Positions 36,552-45,457 of a DNA stretch of 56,084 nucleotides are shown here, piece by piece. Below the pieces are notes generated by a model. It had not been told where the DNA came from, did no database searches, and saw nothing but the letters and a program-made list of their open reading frames with translations. The stretch spans positions 1-56,084 of the forward strand of contig JACNFK010000017.1 in the NCBI GenBank assembly GCA_014384675.1, written 5' to 3'. Every line of letters begins with the position of its first letter. The stretch's first letter is position 1. Position numbers and translations under genes: made by a program. The DNA comes from Candidatus Thiopontia autotrophica. Lineage in GTDB: Bacteria > Pseudomonadota > Gammaproteobacteria > GCF-002020875.

Positions 36552-36752
36552 ATGGTTATTCTTCTCAACGGTAAAAACCGCACCCTTCCAGACAAATCTA
36601 CAGCCGCAGACCTTATCGAGGAGCTGCAACTAACGGGAAGACGAATTGCAATAGAGATCAACCTGGAGATTGTCTCCAGAAGCGGCTACGAGACACATCT
36701 ACTACATGATGGAGACAAGGTTGAGATCGTCCACGCTATTGGTGGTGGTTAA
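36552..36752 (+). CDS. thiS: Sulfur carrier protein ThiS
   Basis: The ubiquitin-fold sulfur carrier for the thiamine thiazole ring. The 66-aa product starts [20 protein letters not shown] and ends in GG(G), the tail that is adenylated and converted to a thiocarboxylate. ThiG follows by 41 bp, as is usual in pseudomonad-like genomes. No TPP riboswitch is recognisable in the 75 bp upstream. Confidence 0.93.
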   Translation: MVILLNGKNRTLPDKSTAADLIEELQLTGRRIAIEINLEIVSRSGYETHLLHDGDKVEIVHAIGGG

Positions 36753-36793
36753 AGAGTAAACAGAGACAACAGAAACATCAGGAAAACAATGTT

Positions 36794-37579
36794 ATGGATA
36801 CAAATGACGGCTTTGTAATTGCTGGAAAAACATACAACTCCCGCCTGCTGGTTGGATCAGGAAAATACAAGGATCTGGAAGAGACCAGATTAGCCACAGA
36901 GGCCAGTGGGGCAGAGATTGTGACTGTCGCTATTCGCCGCTCCAATATTGGACAGAATCCTGACGAACCCAACTTGCTTGATGCCATACCCCCAGAAAAA
37001 TACACCATTCTGCCCAATACAGCTGGCTGTTTTACTGCTGATGACGCAATTCGAACCTGTCGCCTGGCGCGTGAACTACTGGACGGTCATGATCTGGTTA
37101 AACTCGAAGTTCTCGGGGATGAGAAAACCCTGTACCCGGATGTTACCGCCACACTTGAGGCAGCAGAAGTTCTGATAAAGGATGGCTTCAAGGTCATGGT
37201 ATATACAACTGATGACCCACTAATTGCCAAACGCCTGGAAGAGATGGGATGTGTAGCTGTTATGCCTCTGGCAGCCCCAATCGGCTCTGGGTTAGGAGTC
37301 CGCAACCCCCACAATATTCGACTTATTGTAGAGAATGCCAATGTACCCATTCTGGTAGATGCGGGAGTTGGAACAGCCTCGGATGCAGCCATTGCCATGG
37401 AGCTGGGCTGTGACGGTGTATTGATGAATACTGCAATTGCAGCAGCCAAAGATCCAGTCTTGATGGCATCAGCAATGAAAAAGGGAATTGAGGCAGGTCG
37501 TGAAGCATTCCTTGCTGGACGCATGCCCAAGAAAGCCTATGCTAGCGCCTCTTCTCCAATAGACGGGCACTTCATCTAA
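36794..37579 (+). CDS. thiG: Thiazole synthase
   Basis: ThiG forms the thiazole phosphate from deoxyxylulose 5-phosphate, dehydroglycine and ThiS thiocarboxylate. It is a TIM barrel of 261 aa. The Schiff-base Lys lies in [16 protein letters not shown]. Other family segments are [54 protein letters not shown] and [21 protein letters not shown] 36794 is the family start. It is in one direction with thiS and trmB, with 14 bp to trmB. Confidence 0.97.
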   Translation: MDTNDGFVIAGKTYNSRLLVGSGKYKDLEETRLATEASGAEIVTVAIRRSNIGQNPDEPNLLDAIPPEKYTILPNTAGCFTADDAIRTCRLARELLDGHDLVKLEVLGDEKTLYPDVTATLEAAEVLIKDGFKVMVYTTDDPLIAKRLEEMGCVAVMPLAAPIGSGLGVRNPHNIRLIVENANVPILVDAGVGTASDAAIAMELGCDGVLMNTAIAAAKDPVLMASAMKKGIEAGREAFLAGRMPKKAYASASSPIDGHFI

Positions 37580-37593
37580 CAGGCTACACAACC

Positions 37594-38283
37594 GTGGTCT
37601 CTCCAGAAAAGCTGTTCCACATTCGCTCTTTTGTGCGCCGTGAGGGGCGTATGACCAGGAGTCAACAGCGTGCACTTGATGAGTTATGGCCCAGATTTGG
37701 TATTGATTCCGGTGACGCTATGGATCCTCCCGCCCTGTTTCAACGTAGTGCACCACTTCACCTTGAGATCGGCTTTGGTATGGGTCATGCCCTGCTGGAG
37801 CTGGCTCTGGCAAACCCCGGTTCAGACTATCTTGGAATTGAGGTACACCGCCCTGGAGTTGGACGGCTGCTGGATGAGATTGACAAAAAGGGGGTCAAAA
37901 ACATCCGTCTGCTAAAACATGATGCCATTGAGGCCATTAGTGAGCAGATTCCGAAGGGCTCCCTTGACTCGGTTATGCTATTTTTCCCAGATCCGTGGCA
38001 TAAAAAACGGCACCACAAACGCCGTATCGTGAAACCTGAATTTGTCAGAAAAATTCATAACATTCTGAAGCCTGGAGGAGTATTCCACCTGGCAACTGAC
38101 TGGGAAGAGTACTCGGAGTGGATGATGGAGATCATTAGCAATGAACCTGGTCTTGTAAATGTGGCCGGGGCTGGCAACTTCTCAATACGACCTGAATCTC
38201 GCCCAGTTACCAAGTTCGAAAAACGTGGGATAAGACTGGGTCACGGGGTCTGGGATCTGCTCTTCGAGAAGATTGAAGAGTAG
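37594..38283 (+). CDS. trmB: tRNA (guanine-N7-)-methyltransferase TrmB
   Basis: TrmB places m7G46 in the tRNA variable loop. The 229-aa product starts at GTG 37594 (MVSPEKLFHIRSFVRREGRM). The SAM-binding start is LEIGFGMGHALLELA and the family-specific active segment is FFPDPWHKKRHHKRRIVKPEF; its TD-x-E-type region is HLATDWEEYSEWMM. It follows thiG as in many gammaproteobacteria. Its 3' end runs up to the TlpA-like gene, which starts 31 bp later behind its own strong ribosome site. Confidence 0.96.
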   Translation: MVSPEKLFHIRSFVRREGRMTRSQQRALDELWPRFGIDSGDAMDPPALFQRSAPLHLEIGFGMGHALLELALANPGSDYLGIEVHRPGVGRLLDEIDKKGVKNIRLLKHDAIEAISEQIPKGSLDSVMLFFPDPWHKKRHHKRRIVKPEFVRKIHNILKPGGVFHLATDWEEYSEWMMEIISNEPGLVNVAGAGNFSIRPESRPVTKFEKRGIRLGHGVWDLLFEKIEE

Positions 38284-38314
38284 GATATACTCGTCAAAAC
38301 TTTCAAGGAGGATC

Positions 38315-38920
38315 ATGATAACCATGGAGAGAAACCGCTTTACCACTGCACTCTATCTGGTTGCACTTACTGTTGGAGCTGTTATTGCCTACAAATTGGG
38401 AGGATTATGGGTCCAGGATGAGAACCCTGGCCCTGCAGAGCAACAGTCAGCCTCGATACCGCCTCGTACTATCGACTTTCAGCTTGATGGGAATGTAATC
38501 AATGCCTGGGATATTCCAGCCTTCTCTCTGGAGGATACCAACGGGGAGTTTCATAGTCTGAGTGACTGGAAGGGTAAGGTAATAATGCTCAACTTCTGGG
38601 CTACCTGGTGCCCTCCATGCAAATATGAGATTCCTGAGTTTATTGAGTATCAGAGCCAGTATGGCGAGAATGGTTTTCAGATTATCGGTATCGGTATTGA
38701 TGATCCAAACAAGATAAAAAACTTCGCCCGCACCCTAGAGATCAACTATCCAGTTCTGCTAGCTACCAGCAGCGCAATCATGGCTGACTGGGGCAACAAT
38801 GATCAGGTTCTCCCATACTCTGTGGTTATTGATAGAGATGGTCGTATTCGCTATATTCACCGCGGTCAACTTAGCAAGCTCTCATTCGACAGTGAGATAA
38901 AACCAATTATTTTAGAGTAA
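38315..38920 (+). CDS. Membrane-anchored TlpA/ResA-like thioredoxin
   Basis: A 201-aa protein predicted to sit in the inner membrane with a periplasmic thioredoxin domain. ATG 38315 has an AGGAGG site 4 nt upstream. An N-terminal signal anchor (TALYLVALTVGAVIAYKLGG, residues 11-30) is followed by a Pro/Gln linker and a TlpA fold with LNFWATWCPPCKYEIPEF; the active site is C99-P-P-C102. CPPC is usual in TlpA-type reductases, which serve cytochrome c maturation or other periplasmic thiols. Four bp after its stop comes an SQR-like flavoprotein gene, so the two may share a transcript and a role in sulfur or thiol chemistry (inference). Confidence 0.9.
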   Translation: MITMERNRFTTALYLVALTVGAVIAYKLGGLWVQDENPGPAEQQSASIPPRTIDFQLDGNVINAWDIPAFSLEDTNGEFHSLSDWKGKVIMLNFWATWCPPCKYEIPEFIEYQSQYGENGFQIIGIGIDDPNKIKNFARTLEINYPVLLATSSAIMADWGNNDQVLPYSVVIDRDGRIRYIHRGQLSKLSFDSEIKPIILE

Positions 38921-38923
38921 AAA

Positions 38924-40066
38924 TTGATTATGGGATCAGATGAAAAAATTGTTATTCTAGGTGCTGGATTTGCTGCCCTGACTGCGGTCAAGACACTGCG
39001 CAAAAAACGTTTCAGTGGCTCCATCACCATGGTTGCTTCGCGCCCAATATTCTCCTATCTACCCAGCACTATCTGGATACCATCTGGCCTGCGCTCACGT
39101 GAGGATCTGGAGATCCCTCTGGAAAACTTTTTTGCCCGTTTTAATGTACGTTTCTTTCAGGGTAGCGTTACCGGCCTCGATGCAGAGAGCCGTCAGGTCA
39201 ATACTGATCAGTGCGCACTGCCTTATGACCGTCTACTGATTGCGAGTGGCGCCAGCTTCATCAAGAAACTACCTGGAATCAAGGAGCATGCAATTATCCC
39301 TTGTGATGGCATTCATGCTGGTGAACAAATTCGTGACCGCATCGCAGCAATGGATGGTGGATCAATCGCAATGGGGTTTGGGGGCAACCCTAAAGAGCCT
39401 GCAGGAATGCGTGGTGGGCCGGTTTTCGAGTTCCTCTACGGCATTGATACCCTGCTACGCAAACAGGGGCGACGTGATCGGTTCAAAATCACCTTCTTCA
39501 GCCCGGCCCCTGAACCCGGCAAAAAACTTGGGCCAAAAGCCGCTGGGGGGCTGTTGCGTGAGATGAAAAAACGTGGGATAGAGACTCACCTCGGGCACAA
39601 AATGAAAGGCTTCACAGAAAATTCTGTAATTACTGAAGGGGGCGAGATTGAGAGTAACCTCACCCTGTTTATGCCTGGACTAACAGGTTCCGTATGGCTT
39701 TCTGAGAGTGGTCTTCCACTATCCCCGGGGGGGTTTGTTGTTGCTGACAAGGGAGGTCGCGTCCCCGGCTTCAACAACGTCTATGTTGCGGGTGACAGCG
39801 GAAGCTTTCCTGGCCCTGAGTGGATGCCAAAGCAGGCTCATATGGCAGATCTACAGGCTGCGGCTGCAGTCAAAAATATGCTTTCGGATATGACAGGAAG
39901 CCCTGAGAATCATCACTTCAAGGTTGAGCTGATATGTATTGTTGACTCGGTCAACTCTGGAGTTCTGGTATATAGGGATATGAAGCGCGCAATAATCTTC
40001 AAGACCCGTCTCTTTCACTGGGCCAAACTTCTGTTTGAGTGGATCTATCTGCGCGGAGTTCGCTAA
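38924..40066 (+). CDS. Sulfide:quinone oxidoreductase-like FAD-dependent protein
   Basis: A 380-aa two-dinucleotide-fold flavoprotein. The FAD motif VILGAGFAALTAVKTL begins at residue 10. SQR-family features are ASRPIFSYLPSTIWIPSGLRS, YDRLLIASGASF, GPVFEFLYGIDTLLRK, and the FAD-binding VYVAGDSGSFPGPEWMPKQA. SQR enzymes oxidise sulfide using two or three cysteines. One candidate is in AIIPCDGIHAGE, but the Cys expected just before the xPxxEF block is replaced (MRGGPVFEF). It is therefore safer to call it SQR-like than SQR. The C-terminal WAKLLFEWIYLRG is amphipathic, as in membrane-attached SQRs. It pairs with the TlpA-like gene upstream. Confidence 0.78.
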   Translation: MIMGSDEKIVILGAGFAALTAVKTLRKKRFSGSITMVASRPIFSYLPSTIWIPSGLRSREDLEIPLENFFARFNVRFFQGSVTGLDAESRQVNTDQCALPYDRLLIASGASFIKKLPGIKEHAIIPCDGIHAGEQIRDRIAAMDGGSIAMGFGGNPKEPAGMRGGPVFEFLYGIDTLLRKQGRRDRFKITFFSPAPEPGKKLGPKAAGGLLREMKKRGIETHLGHKMKGFTENSVITEGGEIESNLTLFMPGLTGSVWLSESGLPLSPGGFVVADKGGRVPGFNNVYVAGDSGSFPGPEWMPKQAHMADLQAAAAVKNMLSDMTGSPENHHFKVELICIVDSVNSGVLVYRDMKRAIIFKTRLFHWAKLLFEWIYLRGVR

Positions 40067-40096
40067 GAGCCGCCCTGGCAGTCTGTCCGGGAATAG

Positions 40097-40420
40097 TTAC
40101 GGCAGGTTACGGTTTATAAAGTCCCGCACAAAAGATTCCGGTTTGGCGCCCTGAAATCGCTCCACCTCTTCCCCATCGATAAAGGCGATTACTGTTGGAA
40201 AGCCACGTGCACCAAAGCGCCCGGCAATCTTCATATTCTCATCCTCTGCCTCAAGCTTGGCAAGGATAAACTCTCCGCTATACTCCCGGTCCAAGCGCTC
40301 AAGAATAGGCTCTAGCACCTTGCAAGGACCACACCACTCTGCACTGATGTCCAGCACTACCAGATGTTTTGAGGACTCTGCAATGACTGTCTGATCGAAA
40401 TTATCGACATCAACCTGAAT
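40097..40420 (-). CDS. Thioredoxin family protein with a non-ATG start
   Basis: A thioredoxin-fold protein whose conserved part has [20 protein letters not shown] and GFPTVIAFIDGEEVERFQG. The only common start codon in frame (GTG 40357) would cut off the first beta strand and helix. Reading upstream, VDVDNFDQTVIAESSKHLVV restores a normal 107-aa thioredoxin, beginning at ATT (40418-40420) or CTG (40421-40423) just after a GGAGGAGG ribosome site in the end of the SulP gene. The CTG overlaps the SulP stop as CTGA, the same geometry as an ATGA overlap. I therefore give the ATT-start coordinate. The WCGPC site is intact, so the protein should be redox active. Confidence 0.75.
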   Translation of the reverse strand: MQVDVDNFDQTVIAESSKHLVVLDISAEWCGPCKVLEPILERLDREYSGEFILAKLEAEDENMKIAGRFGARGFPTVIAFIDGEEVERFQGAKPESFVRDFINRNLP

Positions 40421-42243
40421 CAGAAGGCCTCCTCCAGAGAATCCCGGCGTGCATTTTTCTCCTCTTCCTCTTCACCCTCAGGGGTGATGAGAGCACAATA
40501 ATTACTGCCGAAATCCTCTCCATCAAGGCGGCGGTAGATATAGTCGATAGCCATATCCTCATTGGGATGAATATTCTCTGCACCAACATGTCCAAACAGG
40601 CCTGTGCGCTGCATGACCTTGTGGATCTGCGCCTTGAGACCACTAAACACCAGAGTAATCTCATTATCCTTTAGCCGGTTAACCAACTGATGAAGCATCT
40701 CCTCACCAGAGGCATCAAGCTGATTAATGGCATCACCAACCACCAGGACATACTTTACATCCGGGCGTGCACATAACGCCTCAAGAATTGCCTCTTCAAA
40801 ATAGGAGACATTTGCAAAGTAGAGAGAGCCATCAAAACGAAGAACTACAATGCGCTTATCCTGTGGAAGATTATGGACACTGATATCGCGCAGGGTTCCA
40901 TCAGCATAGCGCCCCAGAATTGCCACACGAGGCTTCATTGTTGTATAGAGGTATAGACCAAGCGCCAACAGGGCACCAATCATAATGCCTTGATCGAGAT
41001 GGGGGGCAAACCCCAGAGTTGCAACAAATGTAACTATTGATGCTGCACCATCATGTTTATTGGCAATCCAGGTATGTTTGAATGCCTTGAAATTAATCAG
41101 GCCGATTACTGCCATCATGATTACCGCTGCCAGCACAGCCTTTGGCAGATGATATAGAAGCGGGGTCAGAAAGAGCAGGGTTATCAGCACCAGTACTGCA
41201 GTAAAGACCGAAGACATTCCAGTCTTTGCCCCTGCATTGAGGTTTACTGCAGATCGCGAGAAGGAGCCACTGGCCGGATAGGCTTGGGAGAAACTGCCCA
41301 CAATATTGGCCAACCCCTGTCCAATCAACTCCTGATTAGGGTCAACCCTATCCTTGGTCTTGGCTGCCATCGCCTTGGCGATGGAGATCGCCTCCATAAA
41401 ACCAACCATGGAGATAACAATTGCACTGGTAAAGAGAATACCAAGCACCTCAAGGTTGATGGTTGGAACCTTCATCTCCGGAAGGCCTTCAGGAATCTCT
41501 CCAACAACTGCACCCCCCATACCCTGGAAACCGATCATGTAGCTCAATACAGTAGTAATTACCACAGCCAACAGAACTCCTGGCAGTTTGGGCATAAACT
41601 TCTTGGCTCCCATCATGATGGCAAAGGCCAAAACCCCCATAAAGAGGGTCATCATATGAGTATCACCCAACTGCTGCAATACTCCCCAGATATCACCAAT
41701 AAAAAAGTCACTACGATCCTTGGTTACTCCAAAAATCTTGTTTAGCTGAGAGAGGCCAATAACCATCGCTGCTGCATTGGTAAAACCAACAATCACCGGA
41801 TGTGAAAGAAAGTTGACCACCACTCCCAATTTCAACACGCCAAGCGTTAACTGAAATAGCCCGACTAGAAGAGCCAGCAGAACGGCCAGTGGCACATAAA
41901 ACTGAACCAACTGCTCCTGATTCATTGCATCAATACTGCTCACACCTTCAGGCAGGTTGGATTGCAGTGCAGTTCCCACAGCAACAGCGGTTAACAGCGA
42001 GACCACCGCAACCGGCCCAGTCCCTAACTGTTTGGAAGATCCCCAGAGCGCGGCCACCATCACCGGCAGAAACGATGCATATAGTCCAAAGTAGGCAGGA
42101 AGCCCTGCAAGCTGAGCGTAAGCCATGGACTGAGGTATAAGTACCAGGGCAACCGTAATACCCGCTATGAGATCAGCACGAATGGTCTCTCCATTCATTG
42201 GGAACCATTTCAGAAAGGGGAGAAAACGCTGGATCATTTCCAT
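40420..42243 (-). CDS. SulP family anion transporter with STAS domain
   Basis: An inner-membrane SLC26/SulP transporter of about 607 aa from ATG 42243; GTG 42276 would add 11 residues. The sulfate-transporter signature is visible as PQSMAYAQLAGLPAYFGLYASFLP near residue 50, followed by about 12 hydrophobic segments. The cytoplasmic STAS domain occupies about residues 440-555 (RIVVLRFDGSLYFANVSYFE, VKYVLVVGDAINQLDASGEE). Substrates of the family include sulfate and, in some autotrophs, bicarbonate; the sequence alone does not decide. The thioredoxin gene overlaps its stop. No inverted repeat-type terminator separates them. Confidence 0.92.
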   Translation of the reverse strand: MEMIQRFLPFLKWFPMNGETIRADLIAGITVALVLIPQSMAYAQLAGLPAYFGLYASFLPVMVAALWGSSKQLGTGPVAVVSLLTAVAVGTALQSNLPEGVSSIDAMNQEQLVQFYVPLAVLLALLVGLFQLTLGVLKLGVVVNFLSHPVIVGFTNAAAMVIGLSQLNKIFGVTKDRSDFFIGDIWGVLQQLGDTHMMTLFMGVLAFAIMMGAKKFMPKLPGVLLAVVITTVLSYMIGFQGMGGAVVGEIPEGLPEMKVPTINLEVLGILFTSAIVISMVGFMEAISIAKAMAAKTKDRVDPNQELIGQGLANIVGSFSQAYPASGSFSRSAVNLNAGAKTGMSSVFTAVLVLITLLFLTPLLYHLPKAVLAAVIMMAVIGLINFKAFKHTWIANKHDGAASIVTFVATLGFAPHLDQGIMIGALLALGLYLYTTMKPRVAILGRYADGTLRDISVHNLPQDKRIVVLRFDGSLYFANVSYFEEAILEALCARPDVKYVLVVGDAINQLDASGEEMLHQLVNRLKDNEITLVFSGLKAQIHKVMQRTGLFGHVGAENIHPNEDMAIDYIYRRLDGEDFGSNYCALITPEGEEEEEKNARRDSLEEAF

Positions 42244-42556
42244 AAAACTATTACCGTTCAAAGGGTTACAAGGCACTCATATAACAACAAAAACACATAT
42301 CAGACGACATAGAGACGATATGGAGCAGACGAGCTTGCTGGAGTGGCGGCAGATGATACCAATCAATCCCTTGTGATTCAAGGGAATATAAGAGCATAGC
42401 GGATTCCTTATTTTGCACGATCCTCCCCAACCTCTCTCAAAGTCAGCCTGTATAGCATCCAAACCTGAATAATGTGTATGGATAAAATTCAAAACATATC
42501 AAGACCGGCCACCTACACAGTAGACAAGAGTAGTCGAACCGGGGGATCATACGGAT
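42244..42556. other. Intergenic region between the SulP and efflux-lipoprotein genes
   Basis: About 310 bp with no convincing gene. The only structure I see is an inverted repeat, TCCCTTG-N5-CAAGGGA, at 42367-42385. The region must contain the divergent promoters of the SulP gene (-) and the outer-membrane factor gene (+), but no element is clear enough to mark. Confidence 0.5.
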
Positions 42557-43939
42557 ATGAAGCTACCATTACTGATTCTTCTGGGCGGCATCCTGGGAGG
42601 CTGTGCCAGCAGCAACCAGTTGCCGCCAGACACCACAACAGCCGTCCTCATCCCTCCTGTTAGCTGGAGTGCTGTTACGGCTGAAAATGCGGTTAGGCCA
42701 GGATCGATTACAGATGAATGGCTAAAAGATTTCAACTCTCCGCAGCTTGAGCAACTTGTTGCAGAAGCCATTGCCCATAATCATGACCTGAAGATTGCCG
42801 CACTTAATTGGTATAGCGCCAATGAGACCGCCTCCATAGCATCATCCAATCTTCTCCCCACTATTGAGGGAGGCATCAGTTCCAAACGATCTCGTTCAAT
42901 CTCATCTACAGATCGTGCATCAATCAGTAACCGCCACACTCTTGATGTCTCGGCTGTCTGGGAGGTTGATCTCTGGAATAGGTTATCAAATCAGGAGCGT
43001 TCTGCTATAACCCTGACAGAGGCTGTGGCGGCTGATCTCAGAGCGGCGCGCCTCTCTCTTGCCGCCGAGGTAGCCCAAAACTGGTTTGATTCTGTGGAGT
43101 CAAAACAGCAGACAGAACTTGCTGAATATCAGCTTAATGCAGACCAACAGGCGTTGAAGGTGGTTGAGGATCGCTTTCAAAATGGACTGGTTGATGCGCT
43201 TGATCTACATCTCATAAAAATTGAGTTAACCGCATCAGAGGAGAGGCTAGCCAGCAAACGAATGGGACAGAACCTTCTATTGCGAGAATTGGAGACCCTG
43301 CTGGGTCGCTACCCTGCAGCAGAACTTACAGTCTCTGAGCCTATGCCAGAAATAGGCGGCTCTATTCCGGCAGGTCTGCCATCTGACTTGCTGAAGCGCC
43401 GCCCTGATATAGCGGCAAGCAACAAGCGTATGGTTGCGGCCGGCCTTGATGCAGAGGTTGCTGCAAAAAACCGTCTCCCCTCATTCTCCCTGACCGCCAG
43501 TGGTGGAACATCCAGTAGTGAATTAAAAAACCTGCTTGACTGGGATTTTCTGATCTGGAGCCTGCTGGGTGATCTCACTCAACCCCTATTTCAGCAGGAG
43601 AGGCTAAAGGCCGAGGAGATGCTGGAGAGAATCGAACACCGAGAGGCACTAATAAACCATGCGCAAATCATCCGGACTGCATTCAGGGAGGTGGAAGATG
43701 CGCTGGATGCCGACCACTATCAGCGCCTGAGAGTGGAGTCACTGACCCGCGCAGCCAATGAATCCCACTCTGCAGCTGTTCTGGCACTATACCGTTATCA
43801 GAACGGGCTCACCGATATCCTGACTTTGCTGGATGCGAAACAACGTGCATATACTCACGAAAGTAAACGTCTGCGAGCGGTTGCCGACCATATTAACAAC
43901 AGAATCACTCTTCACCTGGCGCTGGGCGGATCCTTTTAA
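42557..43939 (+). CDS. Outer-membrane efflux lipoprotein (NodT/OprM/CusC family)
   Basis: A trimeric TolC-like outer-membrane channel subunit, 460 aa. The signal peptide MKLPLLILLGGILGGC ends in a lipobox with lipidated Cys16. Two outer-membrane-efflux repeats (PF02321) follow; LEQLVAEAIAHNHDLKIA starts the first, and LLKRRPDIAASNKRMVAAGLDAE starts the second. LALYRYQNGLTDILTLLDAKQ is the conserved turn near the C-terminus. Such proteins dock onto RND or ABC pumps through a membrane-fusion protein. Neither a pump nor a fusion protein gene is adjacent, so its partner must be encoded elsewhere. nhaD follows after 51 bp. Confidence 0.94.
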   Translation: MKLPLLILLGGILGGCASSNQLPPDTTTAVLIPPVSWSAVTAENAVRPGSITDEWLKDFNSPQLEQLVAEAIAHNHDLKIAALNWYSANETASIASSNLLPTIEGGISSKRSRSISSTDRASISNRHTLDVSAVWEVDLWNRLSNQERSAITLTEAVAADLRAARLSLAAEVAQNWFDSVESKQQTELAEYQLNADQQALKVVEDRFQNGLVDALDLHLIKIELTASEERLASKRMGQNLLLRELETLLGRYPAAELTVSEPMPEIGGSIPAGLPSDLLKRRPDIAASNKRMVAAGLDAEVAAKNRLPSFSLTASGGTSSSELKNLLDWDFLIWSLLGDLTQPLFQQERLKAEEMLERIEHREALINHAQIIRTAFREVEDALDADHYQRLRVESLTRAANESHSAAVLALYRYQNGLTDILTLLDAKQRAYTHESKRLRAVADHINNRITLHLALGGSF

Positions 43940-43990
43940 TAAACATCCACTAGCTATAAAATAGAGAGACACCTCAAGGAATTAATAATT

Positions 43991-45433
43991 ATGAAAACCC
44001 TCTTCACCTCTCTTTTAATACTTATCTTTCCGGTATCAAGCCTGGCATCTGGACAAACCGGTGAGGCTCTTGATCTGACTGGAGAGACTATTGGAATTCT
44101 ATCCCTAATTATCTTTTCCCTTGCCTATCTCTTGGTAATGGCTGAGGAGTTTACCCACCTGAGAAAGTCCAAACCGGTACTGCTTGCAGCTGGCATTATC
44201 TGGGCGATGATCGCCACGGTCTACGCATCCCACGGTATGCCCCATGCTGCTGAAGTAGCCGTACGCCACAACTTCCTGGAATTTTCCGAGTTGATGATGT
44301 TCCTGCTGGTTGCCATGACTTATATAAATGCGTTGGAGGAGCGTCGTGTCTTCGAGGCACTACGATCCTGGCTGGTTCGCAAAGGTTTCGGATTCCGCCA
44401 GCTGTTCTGGCTAACCGGCATCCTTGCCTTCTTCATCTCCCCAATTGCTGACAATCTGACCACAGCACTGTTGATGTGTGCAGTGGTGCTGGCTGTGGGT
44501 GGTGACAACAGAAAGTTTATCCTCCTTGCCTGTATCAATATCGTGGTGGCAGCCAATGCAGGAGGCGCCTTCAGCCCCTTTGGTGATATCACCACCCTGA
44601 TGGTCTGGCAAAAGGGAATTGTCGATTTTGGAACCTTCTTCGCACTGTTCATTCCATCTGTTGTTAACTTTGTGATCCCTGCCGCAATCATGCATTTCGC
44701 TATACCTGACATGCATCCTGAGGCAAGCGATGAGGTAACAACAATGAAGCGTGGTGCCCGACGCATTATCCTGCTGTTTTTGTTGACTATCTCGACAGCG
44801 GTTAGCTTCCACAACTTCCTGCACTTGCCGCCAGTTCTGGGAATGATGACCGGCCTGGCTTATCTACAGTTTTTCGGCTACTACCTGAAAAAGACCTTCG
44901 ACAAGGATATCCCTGATAGTGGAGAGCATGGCGATCTTATGGATCCTGCCCTTCCCGCCCCTTTCGATATTTTCAACAAGGTGGCCCGTGCTGAGTGGGA
45001 TACCCTGCTCTTCTTCTATGGGGTAATCCTGGCTGTTGGTGGCCTCGGATTTATTGGTTATCTCTCTCTTGCCTCTGAGGTGATGTACGCTCAATGGGGA
45101 GCCACCAATGCCAATGTGGCTGTTGGGGTACTCTCTGCTATTGTTGACAACATTCCCGTGATGTTTGCGGTTTTGACAATGATGCCTGATATGTCGATGG
45201 GACAGTGGCTACTGGTGACACTGACCGCTGGGGTTGGCGGAAGCATGCTCTCCATCGGATCTGCGGCCGGAGTTGCGCTGATGGGGCAGGCGCGCGGAAA
45301 GTACACCTTTGTTGGCCATCTCAAGTGGACCCCGGTGATCGCTCTTGGATATGCTGCCAGTATCTGGGTCCATCTACTGGTCAATGACTCCTATTTTGCA
45401 CTCCCCGCTCTCGGGATTGCAGCAGGGGGCTAG
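43991..45433 (+). CDS. nhaD: Na+/H+ antiporter NhaD
   Basis: An inner-membrane ion-transporter-superfamily Na+/H+ exchanger of the NhaD type, 480 aa, common in marine and halotolerant bacteria. An N-terminal signal-like helix precedes GILSLIIFSLAYLLVMAEEF. Conserved segments are RKSKPVLLAAGIIWAMIA, FFISPIADNLTTALLMCAVV, NAGGAFSPFGDITTLMVWQ, and the second-half repeat SAIVDNIPVMFAVLTMMPDM and GVGGSMLSIGSAAGVALMGQ. The paired Asn/Asp-rich motifs (ADNLTT, VDNIPV) are the predicted ion sites. It is convergent with the LCIB-like gene (24 bp). Confidence 0.95.
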   Translation: MKTLFTSLLILIFPVSSLASGQTGEALDLTGETIGILSLIIFSLAYLLVMAEEFTHLRKSKPVLLAAGIIWAMIATVYASHGMPHAAEVAVRHNFLEFSELMMFLLVAMTYINALEERRVFEALRSWLVRKGFGFRQLFWLTGILAFFISPIADNLTTALLMCAVVLAVGGDNRKFILLACINIVVAANAGGAFSPFGDITTLMVWQKGIVDFGTFFALFIPSVVNFVIPAAIMHFAIPDMHPEASDEVTTMKRGARRIILLFLLTISTAVSFHNFLHLPPVLGMMTGLAYLQFFGYYLKKTFDKDIPDSGEHGDLMDPALPAPFDIFNKVARAEWDTLLFFYGVILAVGGLGFIGYLSLASEVMYAQWGATNANVAVGVLSAIVDNIPVMFAVLTMMPDMSMGQWLLVTLTAGVGGSMLSIGSAAGVALMGQARGKYTFVGHLKWTPVIALGYAASIWVHLLVNDSYFALPALGIAAGG

Positions 45434-45457
45434 TACCACCTCCCCCTATTCATAGAG

